Below, piece by piece: positions 1 through 8,634 of a stretch of 64,000 nt of DNA. The notes under the pieces were generated by a model. That model was not told the DNA's origin. It saw only the letters and a program-made list of their open reading frames with translations, and made no database searches. This DNA is from Leptospira bourretii (GTDB taxonomy: Bacteria > Spirochaetota > Leptospiria > Leptospirales > Leptospiraceae): assembly GCF_004770145.1 (NCBI RefSeq), contig NZ_RQFW01000024.1:124001-188000 (forward strand), written 5' to 3'. Position numbers and translations under genes: made by a program. The number at the start of each line of letters is the position of its first letter. Within the stretch, counting starts at the first letter, position 1.

Positions 1-170
1 GGGTTCTCAGCCTCCAAAAACAAAAGCTGTGCCGAAATCACATTGGCATAGGTTTCGTCGATGGCAGATCCAAGAAAAATGATCCGGTCTTTCAAAAGCC
101 GTGAAAAAATATCATATTGGCGTTCGCCACGGCTTGTTTGTTCGATGACATAAGGCATGAGTGTAGACAT
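1..170 (-). CDS. clpP: ATP-dependent Clp protease proteolytic subunit, N-terminal part (cut by window edge)
   Basis: Only the first 56 codons lie in the window; the gene runs off the left edge. The translation begins [20 protein letters not shown] and continues with a [12 protein letters not shown] stretch, the highly conserved N-terminal handle region of ClpP, the tetradecameric serine peptidase that works with ClpX or ClpA in the cytoplasm. The catalytic Ser/His/Asp are outside the window. It lies 3 bases downstream of the trigger factor gene on the same strand, the classical tig-clpP(-clpX) order, so the two are very likely co-transcribed. Confidence 0.95.
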   Translation of the reverse strand, partial: MSTLMPYVIEQTSRGERQYDIFSRLLKDRIIFLGSAIDETYANVISAQLLFLEAEN

Positions 171-173
171 AGT

Positions 174-1520
174 TTACTCTTCTTTCCCGCTAAGAATTTT
201 CTCAGCTTCTTCCGTTGAAATAGTCTTAGGCGACTTCTTTTCTACCTCAGCGTATACAAACTCGTCGATTTTATCAAACAGGAATTTGTCACGGTAGTAG
301 GTTTCCGCCTTTTGTTTTTGGACTTCTTTTTTAAGGGTTTCGGCAGGAATTCCTTGTGTAACCGCTTCTTTTTCGTATCCCGCTTCTACTTCTTCGTCAG
401 AAATCTGGATTTTGTGGTCTTCCGCGATTTTCTGCTTCAAAATATAGGTTTGGATGCGTTTTTCAGCTGCTTTTGAGAAAGATTCGCGAACTTCTTTTTC
501 TTCCTTGTTCAATCGTTTTGCGTAGTCAGCAAGCGAAGATACAGGAAGGCCAAATTCACGCATAAAGTTTTGGAAAACGGTTTCTGTTTCTTCGTAAATT
601 AAAGATTCAGGAATGATAAATTTGGATTCTTTGATGATTTCGTTATACGCATCATCAGTGGCACGTTTAGTGAGTGCGTTACCAAAAATTTCAACGAGTT
701 GTTTTTTGGTTTTTTCTTTTAACTCTTGTAAGTTGGCTGAACCATCAACTTCGGATGCAAAGTCATCATTGATCTCTGGATAAGTGACTTTGTAAATCGC
801 AGAAACAGTTACTGTATAAACAATGGTTTTTCCCGCAGATTCAGGAGATTGTGGGTAAGAGTCAGGATATGTGAATGAAAACTCTTTTGTTTCGTTTAAT
901 TTCATTCCAAGGAGGTTTGTTTCAAAACCAGGAGGGTTTTGGGGAGCACCCATTTGGAATTTTCCGACTTGGCCTTGTTCTGGGTATTCTTTGTCTGATT
1001 CTTTAAACTTATAATTAATTTCTAAAAGGTCAGCGGATTCCACTGGTTCGCCCTCTTCCTTCAAAGAGTTACGAGCCATATTTTTTTGGATCCCTTCCAA
1101 TTCTTTTTGAATGTCCGCGTCAGAAATTTTAATTTCTTTGGGTTGGATTTTAATCTTCTTTAACTTTGGTAAGGTGACTTCTGGCTTGGTGTCGTAAGTT
1201 GCTTTGGCTTTGGCACCAGTATTTTTATCAAATGTTTCCATTTGGAATTGTGGCAGGCGAATTGGTTTGTGTTCCAATTTATCAAATAGGTCTGCCATTG
1301 CTTGGTTCAGCATAATGTTGGCTGCATCATCCATAACCGAATCACCAAGAACTTTTTCGACCATATTCAGTGGTGCTTTTCCGGGACGAAAACCGGGGAT
1401 TTTTACTTTTTCAGATGCATTTTTGTAAGCCTTAGAGTAGGCAGTTCGGACTTCTTCAGCGCTAAATTGAATGCTTAAGTCACAGGTTGCGTTGTTATTT
1501 TTTTTTGCCGTAAATTCCAT
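174..1520 (-). CDS. tig: Trigger factor, ribosome-associated chaperone/peptidyl-prolyl isomerase
   Basis: 448 residues, the usual length of trigger factor. The ribosome-binding loop signature GFRPGKAP is at about residues 43-50. A central FKBP-like domain follows (about 155-245, with a GFETNLLGM segment), and then a long charged helical C-terminal domain (about 265-440) that forms the chaperone arms. The protein binds nascent chains at the ribosomal exit tunnel. It is the first gene of a tig-clpP unit. A TATAAT sequence lies only 3 bases upstream of the ATG, too close for an ordinary -10 box with a leader. Confidence 0.97.
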   Translation of the reverse strand: MEFTAKKNNNATCDLSIQFSAEEVRTAYSKAYKNASEKVKIPGFRPGKAPLNMVEKVLGDSVMDDAANIMLNQAMADLFDKLEHKPIRLPQFQMETFDKNTGAKAKATYDTKPEVTLPKLKKIKIQPKEIKISDADIQKELEGIQKNMARNSLKEEGEPVESADLLEINYKFKESDKEYPEQGQVGKFQMGAPQNPPGFETNLLGMKLNETKEFSFTYPDSYPQSPESAGKTIVYTVTVSAIYKVTYPEINDDFASEVDGSANLQELKEKTKKQLVEIFGNALTKRATDDAYNEIIKESKFIIPESLIYEETETVFQNFMREFGLPVSSLADYAKRLNKEEKEVRESFSKAAEKRIQTYILKQKIAEDHKIQISDEEVEAGYEKEAVTQGIPAETLKKEVQKQKAETYYRDKFLFDKIDEFVYAEVEKKSPKTISTEEAEKILSGKEE

Positions 1521-1583
1521 CGTATTATATCCAGTGTAAATAAAGAGAGTGTAGTGGAAAGAAAAAGAAGCGTACCTTCATTA

Positions 1584-1654
1584 GCGGGAAACGGGACTTG
1601 AACCCGCGACCCTCTCCTTGGCAAGGAGATGCTCTACCGCTGAGCTATTCCCGC
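1584..1654 (-). tRNA. tRNA-Gly (anticodon GCC)
   Basis: The minus strand folds into a 71-nt cloverleaf. The acceptor arms are GCGGGAA and TTCCCGC, the D-loop region is AGCTCAGCGGTAGAGC, and the anticodon loop TTGCCAA has anticodon GCC. The T-arm contains GGGTTCAAGTCCC. The CCA end is not encoded. It lies alone between tig and tenA. Confidence 0.97.
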
Positions 1655-1802
1655 AGAAGGTTTGTGAAACCATCATTTGGAATCTTAGCAAATCGGCAAG
1701 GAAAAAAGTCGAAAATTGCAAAGGAAAATTGGAGGTCATAAGGGATTCTCCCACCTCCAAACTAAACTTTTAGAGGCAAAACAAGAACCAACTAACTGTT
1801 AT

Positions 1803-2498
1803 TTAGCGGGATGGCCAATTTTGTTCTGTCCAAGCTTGTTCCCAAAACATCCACTCATAATTACAACTTTGTTGGAAGGCAAGCACTGCCCTTTTTTTGG
1901 AATCCTCATCGGCAAGGTCGGCATACTTTTGCAATCGACTCAAAAGACCTGTCATATATTCATTGAACCCAGGATCGGAATACATGAGAAGCCAAGAAGC
2001 ATAAGGATGGTCTTCTGGAATCTTTCCTTTTTCTTTGAGTAGATATTGGCCAAGGTCAATATAAAGCCAAGGACAAGGGGTTATGGCAGCAAATCCTTCC
2101 ACCACCGACCCTTTGACAACGGAAGCAATCATATGGTTTTGGTAGGCTAAATTATTCGGAGTTGGTTCTGTTTCGGCAATGGTTTTGGCATCATAACCCA
2201 AAGTTTTTCCATAACCCATGTGAAGTTGGCCTTCCACCACAAGGGCCATCCTTGCGGCATCAATCAGCCAAAGTTTATCTTCCGGATCTGTGACCCTGGT
2301 GGATAAAATGGCACAGGCATCTGAAAAGGATTCTAAATATTTGGCATCTTGGATTTGATAAAAACGAAAGATTTTGGGATTTAGAGATCCATCAGCAAGA
2401 GCACGAACAAAAGGATGAGAGAAAGATGCACCAAATGATTGTTTTGCGGATGACTTACAACGTTCGGCAAAACTCGGGATAGGAAAGGGGCTAGTCAT
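1803..2498 (-). CDS. tenA: TenA-family thiaminase II / aminopyrimidine aminohydrolase
   Basis: 231 residues, typical of TenA, an all-helical heme-oxygenase-like fold. TenA hydrolyses 4-amino-5-aminomethyl-2-methylpyrimidine, or thiamin, to hydroxymethylpyrimidine for thiamin salvage. The expected active-site positions are visible: Asp51 in QIQDAKYLE, catalytic Cys142 in ITPCPWLY, and the C-terminal YEWMFWE segment with Glu215. It lies 18 bases downstream of the GDSL esterase gene on the same strand, so it is probably co-transcribed with it. There is no room for a TPP riboswitch directly upstream. The exact substrate is inferred from the family. Confidence 0.9.
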   Translation of the reverse strand: MTSPFPIPSFAERCKSSAKQSFGASFSHPFVRALADGSLNPKIFRFYQIQDAKYLESFSDACAILSTRVTDPEDKLWLIDAARMALVVEGQLHMGYGKTLGYDAKTIAETEPTPNNLAYQNHMIASVVKGSVVEGFAAITPCPWLYIDLGQYLLKEKGKIPEDHPYASWLLMYSDPGFNEYMTGLLSRLQKYADLADEDSKKRAVLAFQQSCNYEWMFWEQAWTEQNWPSR

Positions 2499-2516
2499 TA
2501 TTTGACTCCAATCAAA

Positions 2517-3179
2517 TTATTTTACGAGTAATGGTTTCAGATAAGGATAAACTGTGTCTGCCACTAGTTTGTGTCCAACTTCCGTTGGATGAATCCCATC
2601 CTTTTGGTTGAGTTTGCGAATGGAGGCTACTTTTTCCAAAATAAATGGAACCAAAGGAACATCTTCTTCCTTAGATAAATCCGGATAAATGGAATTAAAC
2701 TCTTTAGCGTATTTTTTTCCCATATTGGGAGTGGCATACATTCCAACTAACAATATTTTGGTGGAAGGATACTGGGATTTAACTTGTCGGATCATTGCAC
2801 GTAAATTTTCTTTTGTGACCGAAGGACTAATCCCTCGTAACATATCATTGGCACCTAGTTCTAATACAAAAACCGTTGGTTTTTCTGCCAAAACCCATTC
2901 CAATCTCCCTAGGCCTCCACTGGTTGTATCCCCCGAAACGCCAGCATTTGTCATTTGGTAGGAATAACCTTCTGCTTTGATTCGTTTGGTAAGAATATGT
3001 GGCCAAGCGTCTTCAAAATCAAGAAGTCCATACCCTGCAGTGAGTGAATCACCAAAGTAGATAATTCGTTTTGTGTCGTTGGAACTTGTTGATTCCTGTT
3101 TGTTGGGATTGGAATTGTCAGAAGAATTTCCGCAAGCAATCATTAGAAAAAAACTAATCAATAAAAAATACCGCATCAT
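2517..3179 (-). CDS. GDSL-type esterase/lysophospholipase (TesA-like) lipoprotein
   Basis: 220 residues. A short N-terminal hydrophobic segment ends in a lipobox-like MIAC with Cys16, followed by a Ser/Asn-rich linker, so it is probably a lipoprotein outside the inner membrane. SGNH-hydrolase blocks are all present: block I FGDSLTAGYG (Ser45), block II NAGVSGDTTSGGL, block III GAND (Asn111), and block V DGIHP (Asp194, His197). The family hydrolyses short-chain esters, acyl-CoA or lysophospholipids; the substrate here is unknown. It is upstream of tenA, an arrangement with no obvious metabolic logic. Confidence 0.88.
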   Translation of the reverse strand: MMRYFLLISFFLMIACGNSSDNSNPNKQESTSSNDTKRIIYFGDSLTAGYGLLDFEDAWPHILTKRIKAEGYSYQMTNAGVSGDTTSGGLGRLEWVLAEKPTVFVLELGANDMLRGISPSVTKENLRAMIRQVKSQYPSTKILLVGMYATPNMGKKYAKEFNSIYPDLSKEEDVPLVPFILEKVASIRKLNQKDGIHPTEVGHKLVADTVYPYLKPLLVK

Positions 3180-3294
3180 CCATTAGATTGTTTGTATGGA
3201 AAGAAAAATCAAACATTTTTAGAGTGAGTGATTTTCTCTCCTACGGATGGATTTGGAAAAGCGGGACCAAAGAGCATAGAGAAAAAGGATATTG

Positions 3295-4536
3295 TTAGTA
3301 AATTTTATCTTCGTCGTAGAAAAAAGAGACACCTGGCATAATATAAAACTCCGTCACAGTATGTTTGATCGAATCAGACATTTCTGCAAACCCGATGTAC
3401 ACACTTCTTGCGGAATAATCACTTCTTGGAACGTTCCCAATTGTATCCCCTAAATAACTATCATAGGTTCGTTTGACATCTTGGCGGATCATTCCTATGT
3501 CCAAAGTAAAACGACAATATTGAAAGGAAGATTCTAAATTGAAAATGGTTCCTTTGTCTCTGACCTTCCCACCATAAGCAGGAACCACGACATTTAAATT
3601 GGAACTTCCATCAGAAAACACTTCTTGGATGATCTGAGAACCTAACACGGAGAAGTTGCCTTTTCGGTCTAACAATTCCAGACGAGCCCGAAGTTCCCAC
3701 CAATCACGGAGTTTAAATTTAGCAAAAATTCCAGGTAAAATTCCTTTCATTGAATATTCCGCATTGGCATCCCCACCGATGGACCAAGTGACTTTATCGG
3801 GAACAGCTGCTTCAGGCCGGCTTGTCGAATAAGAACCATAAGATATATTATTTCGTTCCGTATAACGATGGAAATTGATGGAAGGCCCAATCATAAAGAT
3901 TTTAGAAAAAGGATGTGTATAAGAAAATCGTAAATGTTGGCTTACACCTTCAAATCGAAGCAACCGATTCCCTTCAAAGGTACTGGCCCAATACGTATCG
4001 GTTCTTGGAGAAAAGAAGTTATTGGATGCAGGAAGGTCACGACTGTAAACACCAAGCGAAGTATCTTCTGCAAACTGCACTTCAAATTTGTTTTTATAAC
4101 CGTACCGAATGTCCCAAAATTGAGAATTCACTCCCAACTCTTTGGCTGGTTTATAAGGAATCGAAAGAGGAGCCCCTGGTTCTGTGATTTGGCGAAAAAG
4201 AGAGTTTTGAAACCAAGCAGGTCCTGTTTCATTTAAAATGGCTGGTGATAATTTTCCAATCCCCCAACCACCACGGAACATCAATCTATGTTCATACACT
4301 TGGTTGAAGACATCCATTCTAGTTTTGTTATCTTCTCGATCTTCCAAGGGAACAGAAGTTTTGTTTCCAACCTCTCCTCCTTCTTGTTTTGATTCAGGAG
4401 AGTTCAATTCTTTAGAAGTTTCTTCCGCAAACAAAGGGAATAGTATTCCCAAAAGGAAAATCAAAAATACAAAGGAGTGTAAGGATGAAAAAAAACGGTT
4501 CCAGAAATTAATAAACAATGCGAACCGTCCCAACAT
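3295..4536 (-). CDS. Probable outer-membrane beta-barrel protein, unknown function
   Basis: I do not recognise a named family. The product has an N-terminal hydrophobic signal-like stretch ending near LFPLFAEE, then a Glu/Lys-rich linker. The rest has many aromatic, alternating segments (for example SQHLRFSYTHPF, TLDIGMIRQD, TEFYIMPGVSFFY) typical of outer-membrane barrels, and it ends in an aromatic residue followed by stop. The frame opens at 4569, but the ATG at 4536 is preferred because it reduces the overlap with the upstream OmpA-like gene to 29 bases. A TTG a few codons later is also possible. It probably forms an operon with that gene. Confidence 0.7.
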   Translation of the reverse strand: MLGRFALFINFWNRFFSSLHSFVFLIFLLGILFPLFAEETSKELNSPESKQEGGEVGNKTSVPLEDREDNKTRMDVFNQVYEHRLMFRGGWGIGKLSPAILNETGPAWFQNSLFRQITEPGAPLSIPYKPAKELGVNSQFWDIRYGYKNKFEVQFAEDTSLGVYSRDLPASNNFFSPRTDTYWASTFEGNRLLRFEGVSQHLRFSYTHPFSKIFMIGPSINFHRYTERNNISYGSYSTSRPEAAVPDKVTWSIGGDANAEYSMKGILPGIFAKFKLRDWWELRARLELLDRKGNFSVLGSQIIQEVFSDGSSNLNVVVPAYGGKVRDKGTIFNLESSFQYCRFTLDIGMIRQDVKRTYDSYLGDTIGNVPRSDYSARSVYIGFAEMSDSIKHTVTEFYIMPGVSFFYDEDKIY

Positions 4537-5212
4537 AAACTTCTGTTCTACGGTTTTTCTTTTCCGCAAGCATTGTATCTACTATTTTCTGTAAATCAGC
4601 AAAACCATCCACTTCCTTAAAACGTTCTTCCACAATTCTGTGAATTAGTTTTAATTCAAGTTTTACGGATTGAGAACGTTCCTTACTTAACTTAAGGTTC
4701 ATTGAGAATGCACCCACACTATCCGTGTGTCCACCAATTCGACAATTGGTTTCAGGGTATGCTTCCATAGCGTCCCCAACTTTGGCGATGAGTTCTTTTG
4801 CTTTTGGAGTGAGAGTTGATTTTCCAGATGGGAAAGCTACGTCCCCATCGATCACAATTAAAAGTTCTCGTAACCTTTTTTCATCATCTTCAATGCGTTT
4901 GAGTTCGACCCCTTTTCCAACAAGACTTCCTCCTACTTCTTCAAATGGAGTTCCGGAGTGTTCAAAATCACTGCGAAGACCTTTATACAATTTCTCCAAA
5001 TATTCAGAAGTTCCCAGTTTATCCAAAGAACCTACGGGTAAACTCCCCAAATAGTCGCCGGCTTTCTCCTCTTTAGGAGTGACACATCCGCAAAATTTTT
5101 GGAAAGCAACTGAATCCTTCCATTCTTGTTTTACAATACTATTGCAATTGATAACAAATAACAAAAGGAAGGTGGAATGGATTAGGATTGATAAGTATAT
5201 TCTTTTACGCAT
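4508..5212 (-). CDS. OmpA-family peptidoglycan-associated lipoprotein
   Basis: About 234 residues. A signal peptide ends in a lipobox-like FVINC, suggesting a lipid-anchored protein. The C-terminal half is an OmpA-like peptidoglycan-binding domain: DGDVAFPSGKSTLTPKAKEL, then IGGHTDSVGAFSMNLKLSKERS, ending with KNRRTEVYVG. The Asp and Arg that normally contact diaminopimelate are present. Start: an upstream ATG at 5230 exists, but the ATG at 5212 has AGGA 11 bases ahead and gives a cleaner signal peptide. Its 3' end overlaps the start of the next gene. Confidence 0.85.
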   Translation of the reverse strand: MRKRIYLSILIHSTFLLLFVINCNSIVKQEWKDSVAFQKFCGCVTPKEEKAGDYLGSLPVGSLDKLGTSEYLEKLYKGLRSDFEHSGTPFEEVGGSLVGKGVELKRIEDDEKRLRELLIVIDGDVAFPSGKSTLTPKAKELIAKVGDAMEAYPETNCRIGGHTDSVGAFSMNLKLSKERSQSVKLELKLIHRIVEERFKEVDGFADLQKIVDTMLAEKKNRRTEVYVGTVRIVY

Positions 5213-5507
5213 AAAGCCAACAGTCCTCATCTTGAGAAGTGACTGGGAAAATCAAATGAAAATTAGTTCAGCTAAAATTAACAGATTTAGAAATAAAAAG
5301 GAAAATCAATCTACCATAAAGTTGACACATACATTAGGAGTTCACACTAGAATCTCCCCTCAGATTCCACTACAAACTGCTTGTTTTTTCATCACCAACT
5401 AACACATATATGGAGATCGATTCAAAATCAATTCCAAATTGGTTTTTCGTTGCTCCGATCTGATTGTTGAAAACAATTGGACAAGCTAAAGACGCTGGAA
5501 CCTGGAA

Positions 5508-8285
5508 ATGATTATGAACTTTTACCAACAGATAAAATCCTCAATTTTGATTCTATTTCTCTCATTTTCCCTATTCCAAAGTTGCAGTGGACAAGTTACG
5601 GCAGGAGATACTTTTCTTTTTGGACTCAGCGAAAAGTTTGATCGGCTGCTTGGGAACGAAGCGACGGTTGCTTGTTCTTCGGACGTGACGATTACTACGA
5701 AGGCGGTTTCGCTTGTTGAAGACGGAAATGTTTCGGCCTCGTTTAGTACAACGGAAGATTCGGGAATTACACCTGCACCGACAGATAGCGACTTTGGATA
5801 TAGTAGTTTCGAAACTTGTATTTATCCAAATTCACCTTTCACAGGGTCGGTTGAAATTCCGGTTTCATTAACATCTAACTATGGTTCACGGATTACCTCT
5901 ACTCAATCAGTTCCGGGACCTGCTGCTCTTCCATCAAAACTCACCTTCACTGGGAACGGATTAGCTGCGAGACAATGCCTAAGATTCACGGTTGTTAACG
6001 ATACCGACAGAAGTCCAGTTGTAGATCCAATGACCGTTGTTTTAGGAACGATGGTTCAAAAAGACGGAAGCGGTAATGTAACATCTGGAACTTATTCAGC
6101 AAAAGATGCCTGCGATATTTCTGTATCTGTAGAAGATGACGAAGCACCTGGGGTTCGCGTTTCTAATATTCGAGTGATGGAAGAACCAGGTCCGTCTGCA
6201 ACAACTACAACTGGAACTTTTAAAGTCAGACTGAGAACGGCACCAACAGCCAATGTTACAATTCCTATCAATGATGTTTTCGATGCAGTGAATGTCGGCA
6301 ACAGGGAAGGTATTGCAAATCCAAAAACACTCACATTTACAAATGGAAACTTTAACGTTGATCAAACTGTTACCGTCACCTCTGTTGATGATTTGGAACT
6401 TGATGGATTAAAATCTTACACCATTGAATTGGGAAAAACAACCAGCGCTGATTCTGAATACAATGGGATCAAACCAAGGAATGTCGTAGTTTATAACCTA
6501 GACCAAAGTGTCCCTGGATTTAACATACTAAAGTTTAGCGGTGGTGGTGCCATCAATTCTGCGAGTTCAAGTATTTCTACCATTGAAGGATTTGCGACTG
6601 ATGAGAGTAATCGATTCGGAGATAAGTATGCAAACTTTCAAATTCGATTACGTTCCAAACCAACAAACAATGTCACATTAAATTTCACATCCACCTGTGG
6701 TAGTAAGTGTACAATCCAAACACCATCATTGGTATTTACACCGACGGATTGGAATACTTACCAAACCTTTCGGTCTATTGGAGCTACAGATTCCGCAAAT
6801 TCAGGAAACCAAGATTACACAGTTTCCTTTACTGTAAGTTCTTCAGATTCAACCTATAGCACAACCGTATACAAACCTAATTTTTCTATTCGCTCTTGCG
6901 ACAACGATGGAACTCACCTCATCCAACCTTGTAACTATTCTGGTTCACCTTTAGGAACAATGAGCAATCGACTCAGTGCACAGGAAGGGGGATCTACTCA
7001 AATTTGGCTCATCACGCAAAGTTCGCCCGCATCGCCAGTCACCGTAGGACTTTCGTCCAGTGATCTGACAGAAGGAACTGTTCCTGGAAGTGTGACCATC
7101 GATTCCAGTAACTATAATGCAATGGAAACTGGTGCGACAAATAGAATTGCGCTGACTCATGTGGACGATGCTTTAGTTGATCTGATTCAGGATTGGACAA
7201 TCACAACAGCAGTTTCTACTGGTGGGTTGTCCTACGACCCTATCGAGATTTACGCAAGAACTACGGATGATGAAAAAGCTTTCTACGTTACGCACACTGG
7301 CTCAACGAGGGAAGGTACAGTCAATGTTGCTACCGTACATGTATGTTTGGGAGGGAATAACCCAACCCAACAAGTAGTTTTAAATATTAGCTGTAAAACC
7401 TATACTTCTGGCGAAGCTGCTTATGGAGAGTGTGGAACGATCACTACATCTCCCATCACATTCCCAGTGAATAGCGAAGTTGAAGGAGCCAACGCTTCTG
7501 ATGCCGGTTGTGCCAACTCTGCTAAAAAGCAGTCATTTACTGTCACTGGCCAAGACGATACATTTTCCGATGGAAACCAATCCTTTGACATTCGTTTTGC
7601 GATGGTTGCCAATACAGATACAAATTACTCAGCCGCATCAAATCCTTCAGACCATTCCATTACCAATGAAGACGATGAACCAACAGGAAAGAAAATATTC
7701 ACAACAGCAGGAACTTATAAGGGAGAAATGGGAACAGATGGTGTCTTCGGAGCTGACCTTACTTGTAATAACAATAAACCTTCTGGAGTCTCAGGAACCT
7801 ATAAAGCTTTGATTGTCAGCAATAGCGCCGGAGACGCTTCCATTGCCAACCAAAGGGTTCCAGGCGGCGTCAATTGGGTACTTTCATCAAATTATCGTTA
7901 CTTCCGTTGTACAGGTTCTGGATACAATGTTTGTAGTGATGAACACACAAGACTCTTTGTTGCCGACGGATCTGCATTATTCAATCCAACCTCTATGTCT
8001 CGAGATTTTTCAACAACTGCAGCGGATGAATTTTGGACTGGGATGACAAATTCAGCATCTCTAACCCCCGCTACACAAACTGCGTTAAACCCAGATTTAA
8101 CCGCTTGTAATGACGCATCTCTTGTCTACCGACAAAACTGCCACGGGTTTAACTATGAAACCTGTACTACGAATGCAGCTACATATTTCTATGGAGAAAT
8201 TTGGGTGCGCAATGGCCCAGGTTCTGTATCAAGTGCGGCGAGAAGGTGTGATTTACAGAAAAAACTCATCTGTGTTGAGCAATAA
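5508..8285 (+). CDS. Large repeat lipoprotein with Calx-beta-like modules and C-terminal DUF1554 domain
   Basis: 925 residues. The N-terminal signal ends in the lipobox-like LFQSC (Cys26). About five Ig-like/Calx-beta-like modules of roughly 110-150 residues follow; recurring marks are LTFT...QTVTVTSVDD, the EDDEAP and NEDDEP junctions, and DG/SYTIELG strands. The last 190 residues (from about 735, TAGTYKGEMGTDGVFGADL to RRCDLQKKLICVEQ) match DUF1554, a Cys-containing domain found mainly in Leptospira surface lipoproteins. The function of DUF1554 is unknown, and a C-type-lectin-like fold would be only a guess. The ATG at 5514 has better GGAA spacing and may be the true start. It is divergent from the OmpA-like gene. 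Confidence 0.88.
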   Translation: MIMNFYQQIKSSILILFLSFSLFQSCSGQVTAGDTFLFGLSEKFDRLLGNEATVACSSDVTITTKAVSLVEDGNVSASFSTTEDSGITPAPTDSDFGYSSFETCIYPNSPFTGSVEIPVSLTSNYGSRITSTQSVPGPAALPSKLTFTGNGLAARQCLRFTVVNDTDRSPVVDPMTVVLGTMVQKDGSGNVTSGTYSAKDACDISVSVEDDEAPGVRVSNIRVMEEPGPSATTTTGTFKVRLRTAPTANVTIPINDVFDAVNVGNREGIANPKTLTFTNGNFNVDQTVTVTSVDDLELDGLKSYTIELGKTTSADSEYNGIKPRNVVVYNLDQSVPGFNILKFSGGGAINSASSSISTIEGFATDESNRFGDKYANFQIRLRSKPTNNVTLNFTSTCGSKCTIQTPSLVFTPTDWNTYQTFRSIGATDSANSGNQDYTVSFTVSSSDSTYSTTVYKPNFSIRSCDNDGTHLIQPCNYSGSPLGTMSNRLSAQEGGSTQIWLITQSSPASPVTVGLSSSDLTEGTVPGSVTIDSSNYNAMETGATNRIALTHVDDALVDLIQDWTITTAVSTGGLSYDPIEIYARTTDDEKAFYVTHTGSTREGTVNVATVHVCLGGNNPTQQVVLNISCKTYTSGEAAYGECGTITTSPITFPVNSEVEGANASDAGCANSAKKQSFTVTGQDDTFSDGNQSFDIRFAMVANTDTNYSAASNPSDHSITNEDDEPTGKKIFTTAGTYKGEMGTDGVFGADLTCNNNKPSGVSGTYKALIVSNSAGDASIANQRVPGGVNWVLSSNYRYFRCTGSGYNVCSDEHTRLFVADGSALFNPTSMSRDFSTTAADEFWTGMTNSASLTPATQTALNPDLTACNDASLVYRQNCHGFNYETCTTNAATYFYGEIWVRNGPGSVSSAARRCDLQKKLICVEQ

Positions 8286-8315
8286 AAGAAAACATCTTTA
8301 AAGTATCAATACCCT

Positions 8316-8352
8316 AATGGAATCTAAAGAAAGTTCCATTTATTTTTATTTG
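8316..8352 (+). terminator. Rho-independent-type terminator after the DUF1554 lipoprotein gene
   Basis: AATGGAA (8316-8322) and TTCCATT (8334-8340) form a 7-bp stem with an 11-base loop, followed by a T-rich tract (TATTTTTATTT). It sits 30 bases after the stop codon. The convergent minus-strand gene ends at 8346, so the element overlaps its 3' end. Confidence 0.55.
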
Positions 8353-8603
8353 TAAGACGAACTGTAATATAATACGCAACCGTATTGGTTTTTTAGATGG
8401 TATGCACATTCATCTTTACACATACCTTTTCTAAAAGCTGATCGGCTTTCTTCATGATCATTAATACATTTTTTGAAACAAATTTGGAGTTTTTGGTCGC
8501 ATGTTTTATGATCCAAAACTTCTTTTTTTGAGGTGGACGGGTGAATAGAGAAAAAGGCGGATATCAAAAATACAAGACTATTTATAAATATTTTATTAGC
8601 CAT
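8346..8603 (-). CDS. Small secreted cysteine-rich protein, unknown function
   Basis: 85 residues. Residues 1-24 look like a signal peptide (KIFINSLVFLISAFFSIHPS). The mature part contains six Cys arranged C-x6-C-x3-C, then C-x3-C and a final C, enough for three disulphides in the periplasm or outside. I see no recognisable family. No clear Shine-Dalgarno precedes the ATG, which lowers certainty, but the signal peptide and Cys spacing argue for a real gene. It is downstream of the DUF3095 gene on the same strand, with a gap of about 31 bases before its neighbour. Confidence 0.6.
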   Translation of the reverse strand: MANKIFINSLVFLISAFFSIHPSTSKKEVLDHKTCDQKLQICFKKCINDHEESRSAFRKGMCKDECAYHLKNQYGCVLYYSSSYK

Positions 8604-8634
8604 AGTTAAAGTATATTTAGCATTAAAATTTCCC

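Noticed and set aside
1521..1532. TATAAT box just upstream of tig
   Set aside because: Only 3 bases from the ATG and without a matching -35, so it cannot be a standard promoter for this start unless transcription is leaderless.
2499..2516. TPP riboswitch for tenA
   Set aside because: Only 18 bases separate tenA from the upstream gene; no THI-box-like sequence seen.
5322..5353. TTGACA ... TAGAAT as a promoter for the DUF1554 gene
   Set aside because: Spacer of 20 bases is too long and the distance to the gene is about 155 bases.
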